From contig JAUWNZ010000041.1 in assembly GCA_030612385.1 (NCBI GenBank), positions 1 to 8,683 of the forward strand: DNA of 8,683 bases, written 5' to 3'. This document shows, piece after piece, positions 1 to 6,688 of the stretch. Position numbers and translations under genes: made by a program. The notes below the pieces were generated by a model, which searched no databases, had not been told where the DNA came from, and saw only the letters and a list, made by a program, of their open reading frames with translations. This DNA is from Pseudomonadota bacterium (GTDB lineage: Bacteria > Desulfobacterota > Syntrophia > Syntrophales > JADFWA01). Numbering within the stretch: position 1 is the first letter of the stretch; each line of letters opens with the position of its first letter.

Positions 1-540
1 ATGGCCTTCTTTGAATTTATCGGGCGAAGGCATTTCACCAACTCCTTCGCTTATAATCCGAAAATATTCCTTAACAAGATCTATGTCGGTAACGCAAAGA
101 CCATAAAGATACCAGTCATCGATGATATTAATCAATGATAACTTTTCTTCCCTCGAAAGATAATGATAGCTTGGGCAAAAGTGCCCGTCACACAATTCCC
201 TTCCGTAAAAAGAGACATCTCTCATATCTGTGCCACCGTTCTGAAGGGGATGAATAAGGCACCCTACCCTTTTTTCGTCGTAATCCAGAAATCCAGCGTA
301 CTCACAGCAATATATGACTTCATAGAGTTTGGTTTGAGACTCTAACTTCTTTATCGTTTCAGAGAATGTTGTTATATCATCACGCCCTTTAACTATCTCA
401 CGAAACAGTCTTGTCCTTTTTCTCAACCTTTTTATCAGGGCATCCTTTGTGCTGTCCATATAGTTGTAAAGTCCGCAACATGCGGCGCAGGATTTCCCAT
501 TATCCGGCTGGCAAAGGTGTATAAAACTCCCTTCTTTCAC
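1..540 (-). CDS. Cysteine-rich putative metal-binding protein (YkgJ-like), 3' end outside window
   Basis: This is an open frame of 180 codons that continues past the left edge, so the C-terminus is missing. I chose GTG at 540-538 because an in-frame TAA lies directly upstream (543-541) and AAAGGA (552-547) sits 6 nt before it. Ten cysteines occur in 180 residues: C10, then C18-x2-C21-C22, a C78-C79 pair, C94 in a GCLIHP motif, C117-x4-C122 and C149. The CxxCC cluster followed by a GC-I-HP motif resembles the YkgJ-type zinc/iron-chelating family; that assignment comes from pattern recall and is tentative. There is no signal peptide or membrane segment, so it is probably cytoplasmic. A basic, charged helix (about 30-55) separates the cysteine groups. 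It diverges from the RNase D gene and may share its control region. Substrate and role are unknown. Confidence 0.72.
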   Translation of the reverse strand, partial: MKEGSFIHLCQPDNGKSCAACCGLYNYMDSTKDALIKRLRKRTRLFREIVKGRDDITTFSETIKKLESQTKLYEVIYCCEYAGFLDYDEKRVGCLIHPLQNGGTDMRDVSFYGRELCDGHFCPSYHYLSREEKLSLINIIDDWYLYGLCVTDIDLVKEYFRIISEGVGEMPSPDKFKEGH

Positions 541-550
541 TTAAAATCCT

Positions 551-579
551 TTGAAATAAATTAATAATTGTGTTGTAAT
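551..579 (+). promoter_or_regulatory. Candidate extended -10 sigma70 promoter for the RNase D gene
   Basis: TTGAAA (551-556) and TGTAAT (574-579) have a 17-bp spacer and each match 5 of 6 consensus bases. TGT at 571-573 supplies an extended -10 TGn element. The predicted start is near 586, giving a 5' leader of about 116 nt. The site almost fully overlaps the opposite-strand promoter candidate, so RNA polymerase could occupy only one at a time. The weak point is G instead of A at the second -10 position. Confidence 0.4.
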
Positions 580-589
580 TAAAATTCAA
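561..589 (-). promoter_or_regulatory. Candidate sigma70 promoter for the cysteine-rich protein gene
   Basis: On the minus strand, TTGAAT (589-584) and TATTAA (566-561) are separated by 17 bp. Each matches 4 of 6 consensus bases. The predicted start near 554 would leave a leader of about 14 nt containing the AAAGGA ribosome-binding site. The region is AT-rich, so a chance match is possible. Confidence 0.25.
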
Positions 590-610
590 GCTGTGCGAAA
601 CCTTAATTAC
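575..610. repeat. Inverted repeat over the divergent promoters
   Basis: GTAATTAA (575-582) and TTAATTAC (603-610) are perfect 8-bp arms with a 20-nt spacer. The left arm overlaps the -10 box of the rightward promoter, a placement expected of an operator. The arms are AT-only apart from one G/C pair, so chance is possible. Confidence 0.35.
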
Positions 611-686
611 TAATCTTAACATAAAATTATGAAAGTTCACATTTCAAATTTTCATAATTTCGCAGGGAATCTCAGGGTAGCCCCTG
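594..686 (+). promoter_or_regulatory. Candidate structured 5' leader of the RNase D mRNA
   Basis: TTTCATAATTTCGCA (650-664) can pair with a split left arm, TGCGAAA (594-600) plus AAATTATGAAA (624-634). The result is a 15-bp helix interrupted by a bulge of about 23 nt and closed by a 15-nt loop. A second small hairpin follows: CAGGG (673-677) pairs with CCCTG (682-686), and another CAGGG at 663-667 could compete for the same arm. The ribosome-binding site AAAGGAGG (691-698) comes immediately after. No known riboswitch class is recognised. The pairing is visible in the sequence; a regulatory role is inference. Confidence 0.35.
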
Positions 687-701
687 GTCGAAAGGAGGAA
701 T

Positions 702-1571
702 ATGAGGAATAGTTGGATATGGGTTGATAATCGTCAAAAAATCAATACAGCAAGAAAAGATATGCAAAGTTCCGCTATTATCTCTATGGATACGGAATAT
801 GATTCATTCCGATACTTCCATGAAAAGCTTTGTTTGATCCAGATAAAAACTGAGAGGATGACCTACCTTTTTGATCCATTAGACCCGCTGGATTTTTCTT
901 TTTTGGGGATTATATTCTCTGATCCTGAGATCATTAAGATAATGCATGCCGGTGATAATGATATCCGCATTTTAAAAAGAGATTATCAATTTGAATTTAA
1001 AAATATTTTTGACACCCACAGGGCAGCATCGCTTCTTGGATGCCATTACCTTTCTCTTGCATCGGTCATTTTTAGTTATCTTGGAATTGAATTGAACAAA
1101 TCGAAGCAGGTTCAAAGATCACGATGGGAAAACCGGCCTCTGACGGATGAACAGATAAACTATGCGGTTCAAGATACCCTGTATCTTGCAGACCTGTATA
1201 TCCGGCTCAAAGGTGAGATCAAACAAAAGGGGCTGGAGGATAATGCCTCCGGAATTTTTGAGAAGATGGCAGAGGTAAGATGGCATGAAAAGACCCTTGA
1301 TCCCGGGGGCTACTTAAAAATTAAGGGGGCAAAGAAGCTGAGCGACCATCAAAAAAGTTGTTTGAAGACACTTTTCCGCTGGCGTTTTCAAACGGCAAAA
1401 GAAACCAACACCGCATGCTTTATGATTCTGTCCAACCAGAATTTAGTCGACCTGCCCAATTCAGATATACACTCTATTGAATCGCTAAAAAAAGCCGGGA
1501 AACTTTCTCCTAAAAAGGTGAGAATCTTTGGGCAGGAAATTGTTGAAGCCCTGAATCAATCAACGCAGTGA
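702..1571 (+). CDS. rnd: Ribonuclease D-like 3'-5' exonuclease with HRDC domain
   Basis: This is a DEDDy-type exoribonuclease. Family members trim the 3' ends of tRNA precursors and other small RNAs in the cytoplasm using two metal ions. All five expected acidic/tyrosine positions are present: D30 and E32 (MDTEYD), D87 (HAGDNDI), then Y154-x3-D158 (YAVQD). Residues about 5-175 form the exonuclease domain and about 210-288 an HRDC nucleic-acid-binding domain. At 289 residues it is shorter than E. coli RNase D (375), which has two HRDC domains; this protein appears to have one. The ATG follows AAAGGAGG with a short 3-4 nt spacer. It diverges from the cysteine-rich gene behind a long, possibly structured leader. 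No plus-strand partner follows, so it is probably monocistronic. Family assignment is firm; the exact substrate is not shown. Confidence 0.93.
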   Translation: MRNSWIWVDNRQKINTARKDMQSSAIISMDTEYDSFRYFHEKLCLIQIKTERMTYLFDPLDPLDFSFLGIIFSDPEIIKIMHAGDNDIRILKRDYQFEFKNIFDTHRAASLLGCHYLSLASVIFSYLGIELNKSKQVQRSRWENRPLTDEQINYAVQDTLYLADLYIRLKGEIKQKGLEDNASGIFEKMAEVRWHEKTLDPGGYLKIKGAKKLSDHQKSCLKTLFRWRFQTAKETNTACFMILSNQNLVDLPNSDIHSIESLKKAGKLSPKKVRIFGQEIVEALNQSTQ

Positions 1572-1600
1572 AAAGCCTGTCCTTTCCTAAAATTCCTTCT

Positions 1601-1622
1601 ATTCACCGCAAAGAACGCAGAG
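1601..1622. repeat. Short dispersed-type repeat (CGCAAAGAACGCAGAG family)
   Basis: TTCACCGCAAAGAACGCAGA starts at 1602 and has an internal imperfect 8-9 nt duplication (CGCAAAGAA, CGCAGAGA). Very similar strings are familiar as intergenic dispersed repeats in many bacterial genomes; this is from memory and no second copy lies in the window. It abuts the ATG of the following fragment, so that fragment has no normal upstream region. Confidence 0.35.
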
Positions 1623-1997
1623 ATGACAAAACAACTACGGCGGGGCATGCCCGCAATCCAAATTCCCGAAAATAACGTTGAAATTGGAAATTGGGCCTTC
1701 ATGCTTTTGTACGACTCGACTAAGCGTTCGACTGAGCTCACGCCGAAGTCTCACGCCGAAGCCATTTTTGCGAGGACTTTACAATTAAGGGGCTACAATA
1801 GCCATTTGGACATCAAAATATTTCCCATGAATCGCCTTGGCATCCCGCAGGACAGGATTGCTAAGAGATTGGGACAAACCAGGGAGACGATCCGTGACCA
1901 TTTACCGAAAATGGCGGCATTGACAAATCCGGTAAATACCGATTTATCCAAAGGCGTTACCTTTGCCGGTGTAGCTGAAAACGTGCTTGCCCTGTAG
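1623..1997 (+). pseudogene. Truncated HTH protein, probable remnant of a ParB/HTH-type DNA methylase gene
   Basis: This is an open frame of 124 codons. Residues 74-97 (IPQDRIAKRLGQTRETIRDHL) give a clear helix-turn-helix. The preceding part (about 20-70) and the following NPVNTDLSKG segment recall the N-terminal region of DNA-modification methylases that carry a ParB/HTH-like module before the methyltransferase domain. That likeness is from memory. No methyltransferase motif follows: the frame stops at 1995-1997, and I could not recognise a continuation in the other frames up to 2093. There is no good ribosome-binding site and a repeat-like sequence abuts the ATG. It runs towards the restriction-modification gene with a 96-bp gap, so it is not an operon partner. 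It could instead be an intact small DNA-binding protein. Confidence 0.5.
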
Positions 1998-2093
1998 GTC
2001 AAGAAGATCGTACTGGGGCTGGATATAGCGTGATTTAATAATAGAGTACAAGAGTCAACGGCAGACTTACTTCCACGCTCACGCTTTCTTTTT

Positions 2094-5000
2094 TCAACAT
2101 TTAACAAGTTTCTTTTCTGCTTCCGGATAAATTTCATCTATTCTTTCTTGAATTTTTAGGGTCTTGCTCAAGGCTGTTACAATCCGGCAATAGCGCGGCG
2201 CATCGTCCATTATTCTGCCTTTTCGGTCTTTCAGATATTTATGTAAAACCTGGTAGCCGCCGATGTGGTAATTCCAGACTTCCGGCGTGATGCCTTCAAA
2301 GTATTTATCTTTATTGATATAAATGCGTTTTTCGTCTTCCTTGTAGTTTATCTTTTCAATACTGTCATTATCGCCGCTGCCATGACATTTGGCAACGGGT
2401 GGATCGAGCGCCGAACTTTTGAGCAAGTGCAGGTCGGCCAGTTCTTTGCCGAATTTGCCCATTTTCTTGAACAGGTTATAATCGGCGGTAAAAGGCACAC
2501 GTGGAAAATCAATCTTTAAAAATTCGGCGTATGTTTCGCGGTAAATATTGCTGTAAAATACGCCATAGATGTAATAGAGGATATCTTCCGGTGTGGGTTT
2601 CCGCCCATAGTGGGATGATAATTTGTCAAACAGGGCTGGGGGGATATTCGGCTCTTTTTCGGTTTGATGTTGGTTGAAAAGGTCTTTGTTATTTTCATCA
2701 GGATAAGTGTATAAAGGAAACAAAGATTCCGATCCTTTATTGTCTGATCGAATTAAGCCATCTGATATAAGATTTTCACTGATATAAAAATAGTTGCACG
2801 CCCTATCCGGCAATTGTTGTCTTCGAGCGACAATACCAATATTTTCTTCCAGCATGTGGCGCATGGTATTATAAATAGGTCGCTCAATAACCCATTTAGA
2901 ATAATAGATATGCCTTATATCAAAAGGGCGATAGGTAATTAACTTAAAATAATTCTGCCAATCGTCATCTTTTGCTAACTCTTTCCTGAATTTATCGAGT
3001 TTAAAAGTTGATGTGTCTTTAAGTTTAAATCCTTCTTTTATTAGAACATTATCTACTTTTAAGTCTCGAAATTGACGAATTCTGTTTCTTAAAATATTTT
3101 TGTCAAAGTCAATCGAGAATTTGTCTCTTGCGGTAACTATTCCAACATTATTTACTGGAAAAATTTCTGTAATCTTTTTCCACTTCAAATACTGCTGAAT
3201 ATGTGAAGTATTTCTGGGAATGAAGAAATACCAAGGTGAAACAGGCTTAATCTCAAGATAGTTTTTTTCATTAAACTCGTTCTTGTCAAGCCATTCGTAT
3301 TTTTCTTCTCTTAATCCGTATTTATCCAGATGAAATACTTTCGATTCTTTGGCTTTTTTGTTTTTGATAAACAGAGCGATGGCAACACCCTGGCGAATAT
3401 CAAACACATTTTCATCCTTTCCTCCTGCGGGCGTGGTTTCTTTTTTCAGGCTGTTGCCGTGCAGATCAAGAATGTAAATCTCATCAAAGGTTTTCATCAG
3501 ACTCTGGCGCATGCCGCGAAAGGTAGGATTATCAAGATAACCGTGATTGGTAATCATGCCCACAATGCCGTAACCGGATGTCTGGATTTTCCACTGGGCA
3601 AAACGCAGAAATTTTACATAATCATCCTGTAACCATAGTTTTTTCTCGCCAAGTGGTTGGCCATCCACCTTATAATAACTTTGTGTGCCGTCAATATCTT
3701 CTTTTAATAATCGTTCTGTCCATTTATTAATATTGGCGGAAATGCCGCTGTAAGGCGGATTGCCGAGAACCACCAGCACCGGCTGTTCTTTTTTTACTTT
3801 TCCTGCCAGATGCGATTCTTCGCTTAATGAACTCAATCCCGGAATGGCAATCTGCTTGATTTCTTCCATTTCCAGCGTATTGGTCAGGTAAAGTTTAAAG
3901 CGTTCGTCATCGGTCATCTTGTAGCCCAGTTCATCAAAAATAAATCCCATCTTCAAATGACCAATGGCATAAGGCGCCATCATGAGTTCAAAGGCGTAAA
4001 AGTCGGCAAGAATATGTTTTTTGATCCAGCGGTGCAGGCCACCTTCGCCGTATTTTTCTTTAAATTCATCGGCTGCCAAACGGATAGCTTCAGCGGGAAA
4101 TGTCAAAGTGCCGCCTGCCGGATCGAGCAGTTTTACATCTTCGCAGGCAAGACCATCCGCCAGACCAAAATGAGTCTTCAGGATTGCATGAATTGAACGG
4201 ACGATATAACCGACCACTGCTTCCGGGGTGTAATAAACGCCGCGGTGTTGACGGATTTCGGGATCGTATGTTGTCAGAAAAGTCTCATAAAAATGAATGA
4301 TGGGGTCTCTGCCTTTTCCTGTTCTGTAATATTCATGAAGTATTTTATTGACCTCGGCAACGTGTAATATTTCGGCAATATCTTCGACAATAATTTGTAA
4401 TGATTTCGGCGGATCTTCCAGAGAGATAAACCGGAATACATCACGAAGGATGCCGATAGTATGCGGAATATAATCAAAAGCCAATCTGCGGTTAAATTCA
4501 CCGTCGGCTCTGGTTCGGGCGGCAAAAAGACCGTAGGTAATTGTTTGAGCGTAAAGATCAGCGAATTGTTTTTTGGTTAATGTTCCGATTAGATATTTTT
4601 TAAAGGCTTCAAAAAAACCGATGATTTGTTTATGACCTTTGCTGCCGTTTTCTTCCATTTCCACGGCAATAACTTCGTCGCGCAAAAAACGGGTGCGTTT
4701 TGCCAGTTCAATAGCCAGAGAACGTGCTGTTTGAACTTTTGGCAGAGAAAAAGAAAAGAATATCTCGAATAATGCTTTGAATTTATCAATATTTTCTACT
4801 GGTGGCGCTATTTGTAATCTTTTAGCAATTATAGGGCGTCCGATCATTGCCTGTGCGATACGCTGGTCATCCCTGTATAGCCGGAATTCGTAAAAATTGG
4901 TCAGGATTACATTGGGAAAAGTAGAGCAGTAACGCTCTAATTGTTCAGTACCTTCAATATAATCAAGATTGGTCACGGAAGGATCTTTGGCTTCAATGTA

Positions 5001-5219
5001 TCCGGTAATATGGTTTTTACCGTCCCAGATGCGAAAGTCGGGGTTTCCGGCCTCGGTTTTTTTGGGAAGAATGGTTACATCTACATTTTTTATGTTTTGA
5101 ATTTCTGCATATTGTTTAATTAAGGTATCGAGATGTTTGTAATAACTTTCTTCTCTGGCATCGCCACGCTGAGAAGTATTTGTGAGATTCTTTAGATACT
5201 GTTCTAATAATTTCTTCAC
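2094..5219 (-). CDS. Single-chain restriction-modification enzyme (PD-ExK nuclease, N6-adenine methyltransferase, specificity domain; type IIG/ISP-like)
   Basis: This 1041-residue protein should both methylate adenine in a specific site and cut unmodified DNA. The N-terminal nuclease motif is visible as P60-D61 followed by E76-A-K78. A helical linker covers about 140-320. The methyltransferase follows: GVYYTPEAVVGYIV (327-340, motif X), DPAGGTLTF (366-374, SAM-binding motif I), YAFEL (408-412) and NPPY (487-490, catalytic motif IV). Residues about 600-1020 match the position of the C-terminal specificity region of type ISP enzymes. Those enzymes (LlaGI type) also carry a helicase and are about 1500 residues long; no helicase motifs are seen here, so the layout is closer to type IIG. 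GTG at 5219-5217 is supported by GAAGGA (5234-5229), 9 nt upstream. The specificity segment is much more AT-rich than the rest. No separate methylase or S subunit accompanies it, which fits a self-contained enzyme. Confidence 0.9.
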   Translation of the reverse strand: MKKLLEQYLKNLTNTSQRGDAREESYYKHLDTLIKQYAEIQNIKNVDVTILPKKTEAGNPDFRIWDGKNHITGYIEAKDPSVTNLDYIEGTEQLERYCSTFPNVILTNFYEFRLYRDDQRIAQAMIGRPIIAKRLQIAPPVENIDKFKALFEIFFSFSLPKVQTARSLAIELAKRTRFLRDEVIAVEMEENGSKGHKQIIGFFEAFKKYLIGTLTKKQFADLYAQTITYGLFAARTRADGEFNRRLAFDYIPHTIGILRDVFRFISLEDPPKSLQIIVEDIAEILHVAEVNKILHEYYRTGKGRDPIIHFYETFLTTYDPEIRQHRGVYYTPEAVVGYIVRSIHAILKTHFGLADGLACEDVKLLDPAGGTLTFPAEAIRLAADEFKEKYGEGGLHRWIKKHILADFYAFELMMAPYAIGHLKMGFIFDELGYKMTDDERFKLYLTNTLEMEEIKQIAIPGLSSLSEESHLAGKVKKEQPVLVVLGNPPYSGISANINKWTERLLKEDIDGTQSYYKVDGQPLGEKKLWLQDDYVKFLRFAQWKIQTSGYGIVGMITNHGYLDNPTFRGMRQSLMKTFDEIYILDLHGNSLKKETTPAGGKDENVFDIRQGVAIALFIKNKKAKESKVFHLDKYGLREEKYEWLDKNEFNEKNYLEIKPVSPWYFFIPRNTSHIQQYLKWKKITEIFPVNNVGIVTARDKFSIDFDKNILRNRIRQFRDLKVDNVLIKEGFKLKDTSTFKLDKFRKELAKDDDWQNYFKLITYRPFDIRHIYYSKWVIERPIYNTMRHMLEENIGIVARRQQLPDRACNYFYISENLISDGLIRSDNKGSESLFPLYTYPDENNKDLFNQHQTEKEPNIPPALFDKLSSHYGRKPTPEDILYYIYGVFYSNIYRETYAEFLKIDFPRVPFTADYNLFKKMGKFGKELADLHLLKSSALDPPVAKCHGSGDNDSIEKINYKEDEKRIYINKDKYFEGITPEVWNYHIGGYQVLHKYLKDRKGRIMDDAPRYCRIVTALSKTLKIQERIDEIYPEAEKKLVKC

Positions 5220-5494
5220 TAATCAGATTCCTTCATGTGGGAACCAGAAAAAGGGCATTTCCTGCGGGGCGCTCACAGCCTGAGTAGTTACGCACGGACA
5301 AACAAGTTTGTCCATGCCACCCGCCCGCCAATTGAACCGACCTTTGTATCTTGGTGGCTACTTCCGCCTTTTACCCACAAATATCTTAAAGTTGTAAAGA
5401 CAGTAAGTTACGAGTATGATTTACCTGAACTTATTGAGAAGTTACACCTCTACTACTTTATCTTTGATTTCGTTGTATTTAAACCTATCTGTGT
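5220..5494. other. Non-coding gap between the ATPase and restriction-modification genes
   Basis: The 275 bp hold the ribosome-binding site of the restriction-modification gene, one palindrome (5292-5317), a 12-nt piece shared with the dispersed repeat at 5466-5526 and 7201-7261, and the left half of that repeat. I saw no convincing promoter. Short open frames here have no coding signature. Confidence 0.6.
5292..5317. repeat. Palindrome upstream of the restriction-modification gene
   Basis: GGACAAAC (5296-5303) and GTTTGTCC (5306-5313) are perfect 8-bp arms with an AA loop. They extend through one mismatch to GCA/TGC, giving 12 of 13 paired positions. The palindrome lies about 73 nt upstream of the GTG. 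CTGAGTAGTTAC just before it (5280-5291) is identical to the end of the repeat copy at 7250-7261. It could be an operator, or the hairpin core of a dispersed repeat; the shared flank favours the latter. Confidence 0.6.
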
Positions 5495-5526
5495 TCATCT
5501 GTGTGAATCTGTGGCTGAGTGGTTAC
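5466..5526. repeat. Dispersed repeat, copy A
   Basis: This 61-bp copy matches 7201-7261 at 57 positions by hand alignment; the last 54 bp differ at only two. It contains the recognisable core ATCTGTGTTCATCTG. Its right part overlaps the 3' end of the ATPase gene and provides that gene's stop codon and last residues. Confidence 0.85.
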
Positions 5527-6640
5527 TCCGAAAATAGGTAATCGGATCGATGACCTTGATTTTTCCTTTATCATAAGGCCTTCTTATCTTTGCAACAATT
5601 TGGGTGACTTTATCCGGCTTAAGACGCTCGGCATAATAGAGAAGATGTTTCGAAATTTTATCGTCAGAATATTTTGCCTCGATCAACTCCTCCAGCCGTC
5701 CCTCCTTTATGACGGCAAAATCAACCTCACGTCCTTCCTTGTCCCGAATGTAGCGCAGTTCATAACGATACCCGTCACGATCCTCAAGAAAGTGCAGCCG
5801 TTTAAGAAGCGATGCGGCCACAAGATTTTCAAATCGAGCGCCCTCATCTCCTAATGTATCGCCATTATCAAAAAAATATACTTTGGGAGGCTTTAACACC
5901 GCCCTTGGCAATGATTTTGTATAGGGGCGAACGCTGAATACAAGATACATTCTCTCCAGAACCTCAAGCCATGTCTTTGCGGTTTTAGGAGATACCTGCA
6001 GGTCGGAAGCCATGTTGGATATTGTAATAAGCCCTCCCACACGGTATCGAAGCATATCCAGAAACATGCTGAGCAATTGTATGTTCCGAATCGATTCCAG
6101 ATCACGCACATCTTCACGGAGAACCCTGTCAAACCGCTCACGCCGCCACCGGCGGGCATTACGTTCATCCCCATCCAAAAAAGGTTCCGGAAACCCGCCA
6201 ACGGTCATAAGCCTCTTAAATGCATCATCAGGAGTGATCCCATCTGGAATCTCATCAAGCGTAAAGGGGTGCAGACGCCAGTAATGATATCGCCCCATTA
6301 AGGAGTCGCCGCCGCGCCGGTAAACGTCAAGACGGGCAGAACCGGTTATCAAAAAAGAGTGCTTTTCATGCGATACATCGTAAATCCCCTTAATCCAGGC
6401 CTTCCAGCGAGGGAATTTATGCAGCTCATCAAACACAAGCAGGTTATTATCGGAGCTCCATCTTTTTTGCAGGATATCCTGCCGGTCATCATCATAATCC
6501 CAGTTCAGGTAGCGTCCTGCCGGAAAGTTCTCTGAAAGAACAGCCTTGGCAAGCGTGGTTTTCCCAACTTGCCGGGGTCCGCCCACAAAAACCATTTTCT
6601 TGTTTAAATCTTCGAGAACACAGGGAGTGATATAACGCAT
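5495..6640 (-). CDS. AAA ATPase with DUF4143 C-terminal domain
   Basis: This is a 381-residue ATP-binding protein of the widespread AAA_14/DUF4143 family, whose cellular role is not established. Walker A is GGPRQVGKTT (20-29), Walker B is LLVFDEL (67-73), and a sensor-like LITGSARLD lies at 97-105. A winged-helix-like stretch covers about 204-232 (ITISNMASDLQVSPKTAKTW). The C-terminal DUF4143 region has a PD-ExK-like signature: D307 in REVDF, then E321-A-K323. ATG at 6640 is the only plausible start, because an in-frame TAA lies 10-12 nt upstream. No Shine-Dalgarno sequence is correctly spaced; a promoter candidate predicts a leaderless mRNA. The last roughly 10 residues (ending SATDSHR) are encoded inside a dispersed repeat, so the original C-terminus was probably replaced. 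Family members are often accessory; the setting beside a restriction gene and remnants agrees with that. Confidence 0.9.
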   Translation of the reverse strand: MRYITPCVLEDLNKKMVFVGGPRQVGKTTLAKAVLSENFPAGRYLNWDYDDDRQDILQKRWSSDNNLLVFDELHKFPRWKAWIKGIYDVSHEKHSFLITGSARLDVYRRGGDSLMGRYHYWRLHPFTLDEIPDGITPDDAFKRLMTVGGFPEPFLDGDERNARRWRRERFDRVLREDVRDLESIRNIQLLSMFLDMLRYRVGGLITISNMASDLQVSPKTAKTWLEVLERMYLVFSVRPYTKSLPRAVLKPPKVYFFDNGDTLGDEGARFENLVAASLLKRLHFLEDRDGYRYELRYIRDKEGREVDFAVIKEGRLEELIEAKYSDDKISKHLLYYAERLKPDKVTQIVAKIRRPYDKGKIKVIDPITYFRSNHSATDSHR

Positions 6641-6646
6641 ATGACC

Positions 6647-6674
6647 ATATTAACCAAAACTCCAAATTAGTCAA
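6647..6674 (-). promoter_or_regulatory. Candidate promoter of the ATPase gene, predicting a leaderless mRNA
   Basis: On the minus strand, TTGACT (6674-6669, 5 of 6) and TAATAT (6652-6647, 4 of 6) have a 16-bp spacer. Six bases (GGTCAT) separate the -10 box from the ATG, so the first transcribed base would fall at or next to the A of the start codon. This fits the missing ribosome-binding site. Confidence 0.4.
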
Positions 6675-6688
6675 GGCTGTTTTGGAGT
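6659..6688. promoter_or_regulatory. Inverted repeat flanking the ATPase -35 box, operator candidate
   Basis: ACTCCAAA (6659-6666) and TTTGGAGT (6681-6688) are perfect 8-bp arms with a 14-bp spacer. The spacer contains the candidate -35 hexamer and the left arm lies between -35 and -10. That is a typical place for a repressor site. Which protein would bind is unknown. Confidence 0.4.

Noticed and set aside
2040..2093. Terminator after the restriction-modification gene
   Set aside because: There is an AGCGTGAGCGTG duplication and an A-rich run on the minus strand, but no GC stem followed by a T tract.
1793..2137. Minus-strand open frame overlapping the HTH remnant and the end of the restriction-modification gene
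   Set aside because: No recognisable motif; it overlaps two better-supported frames and has no ribosome-binding site.
5235..5537. Plus-strand open frame of 100 codons in the gap before the ATPase gene
   Set aside because: It reads through a palindrome and the dispersed repeat, has no ribosome-binding site and no protein-like pattern.
5495..6640. Reading the ATPase and the restriction-modification gene as one defence operon
   Set aside because: They share a strand, but a 275-bp gap with repeats lies between them and the DUF4143 family is not a known restriction partner. Proximity alone is not enough.
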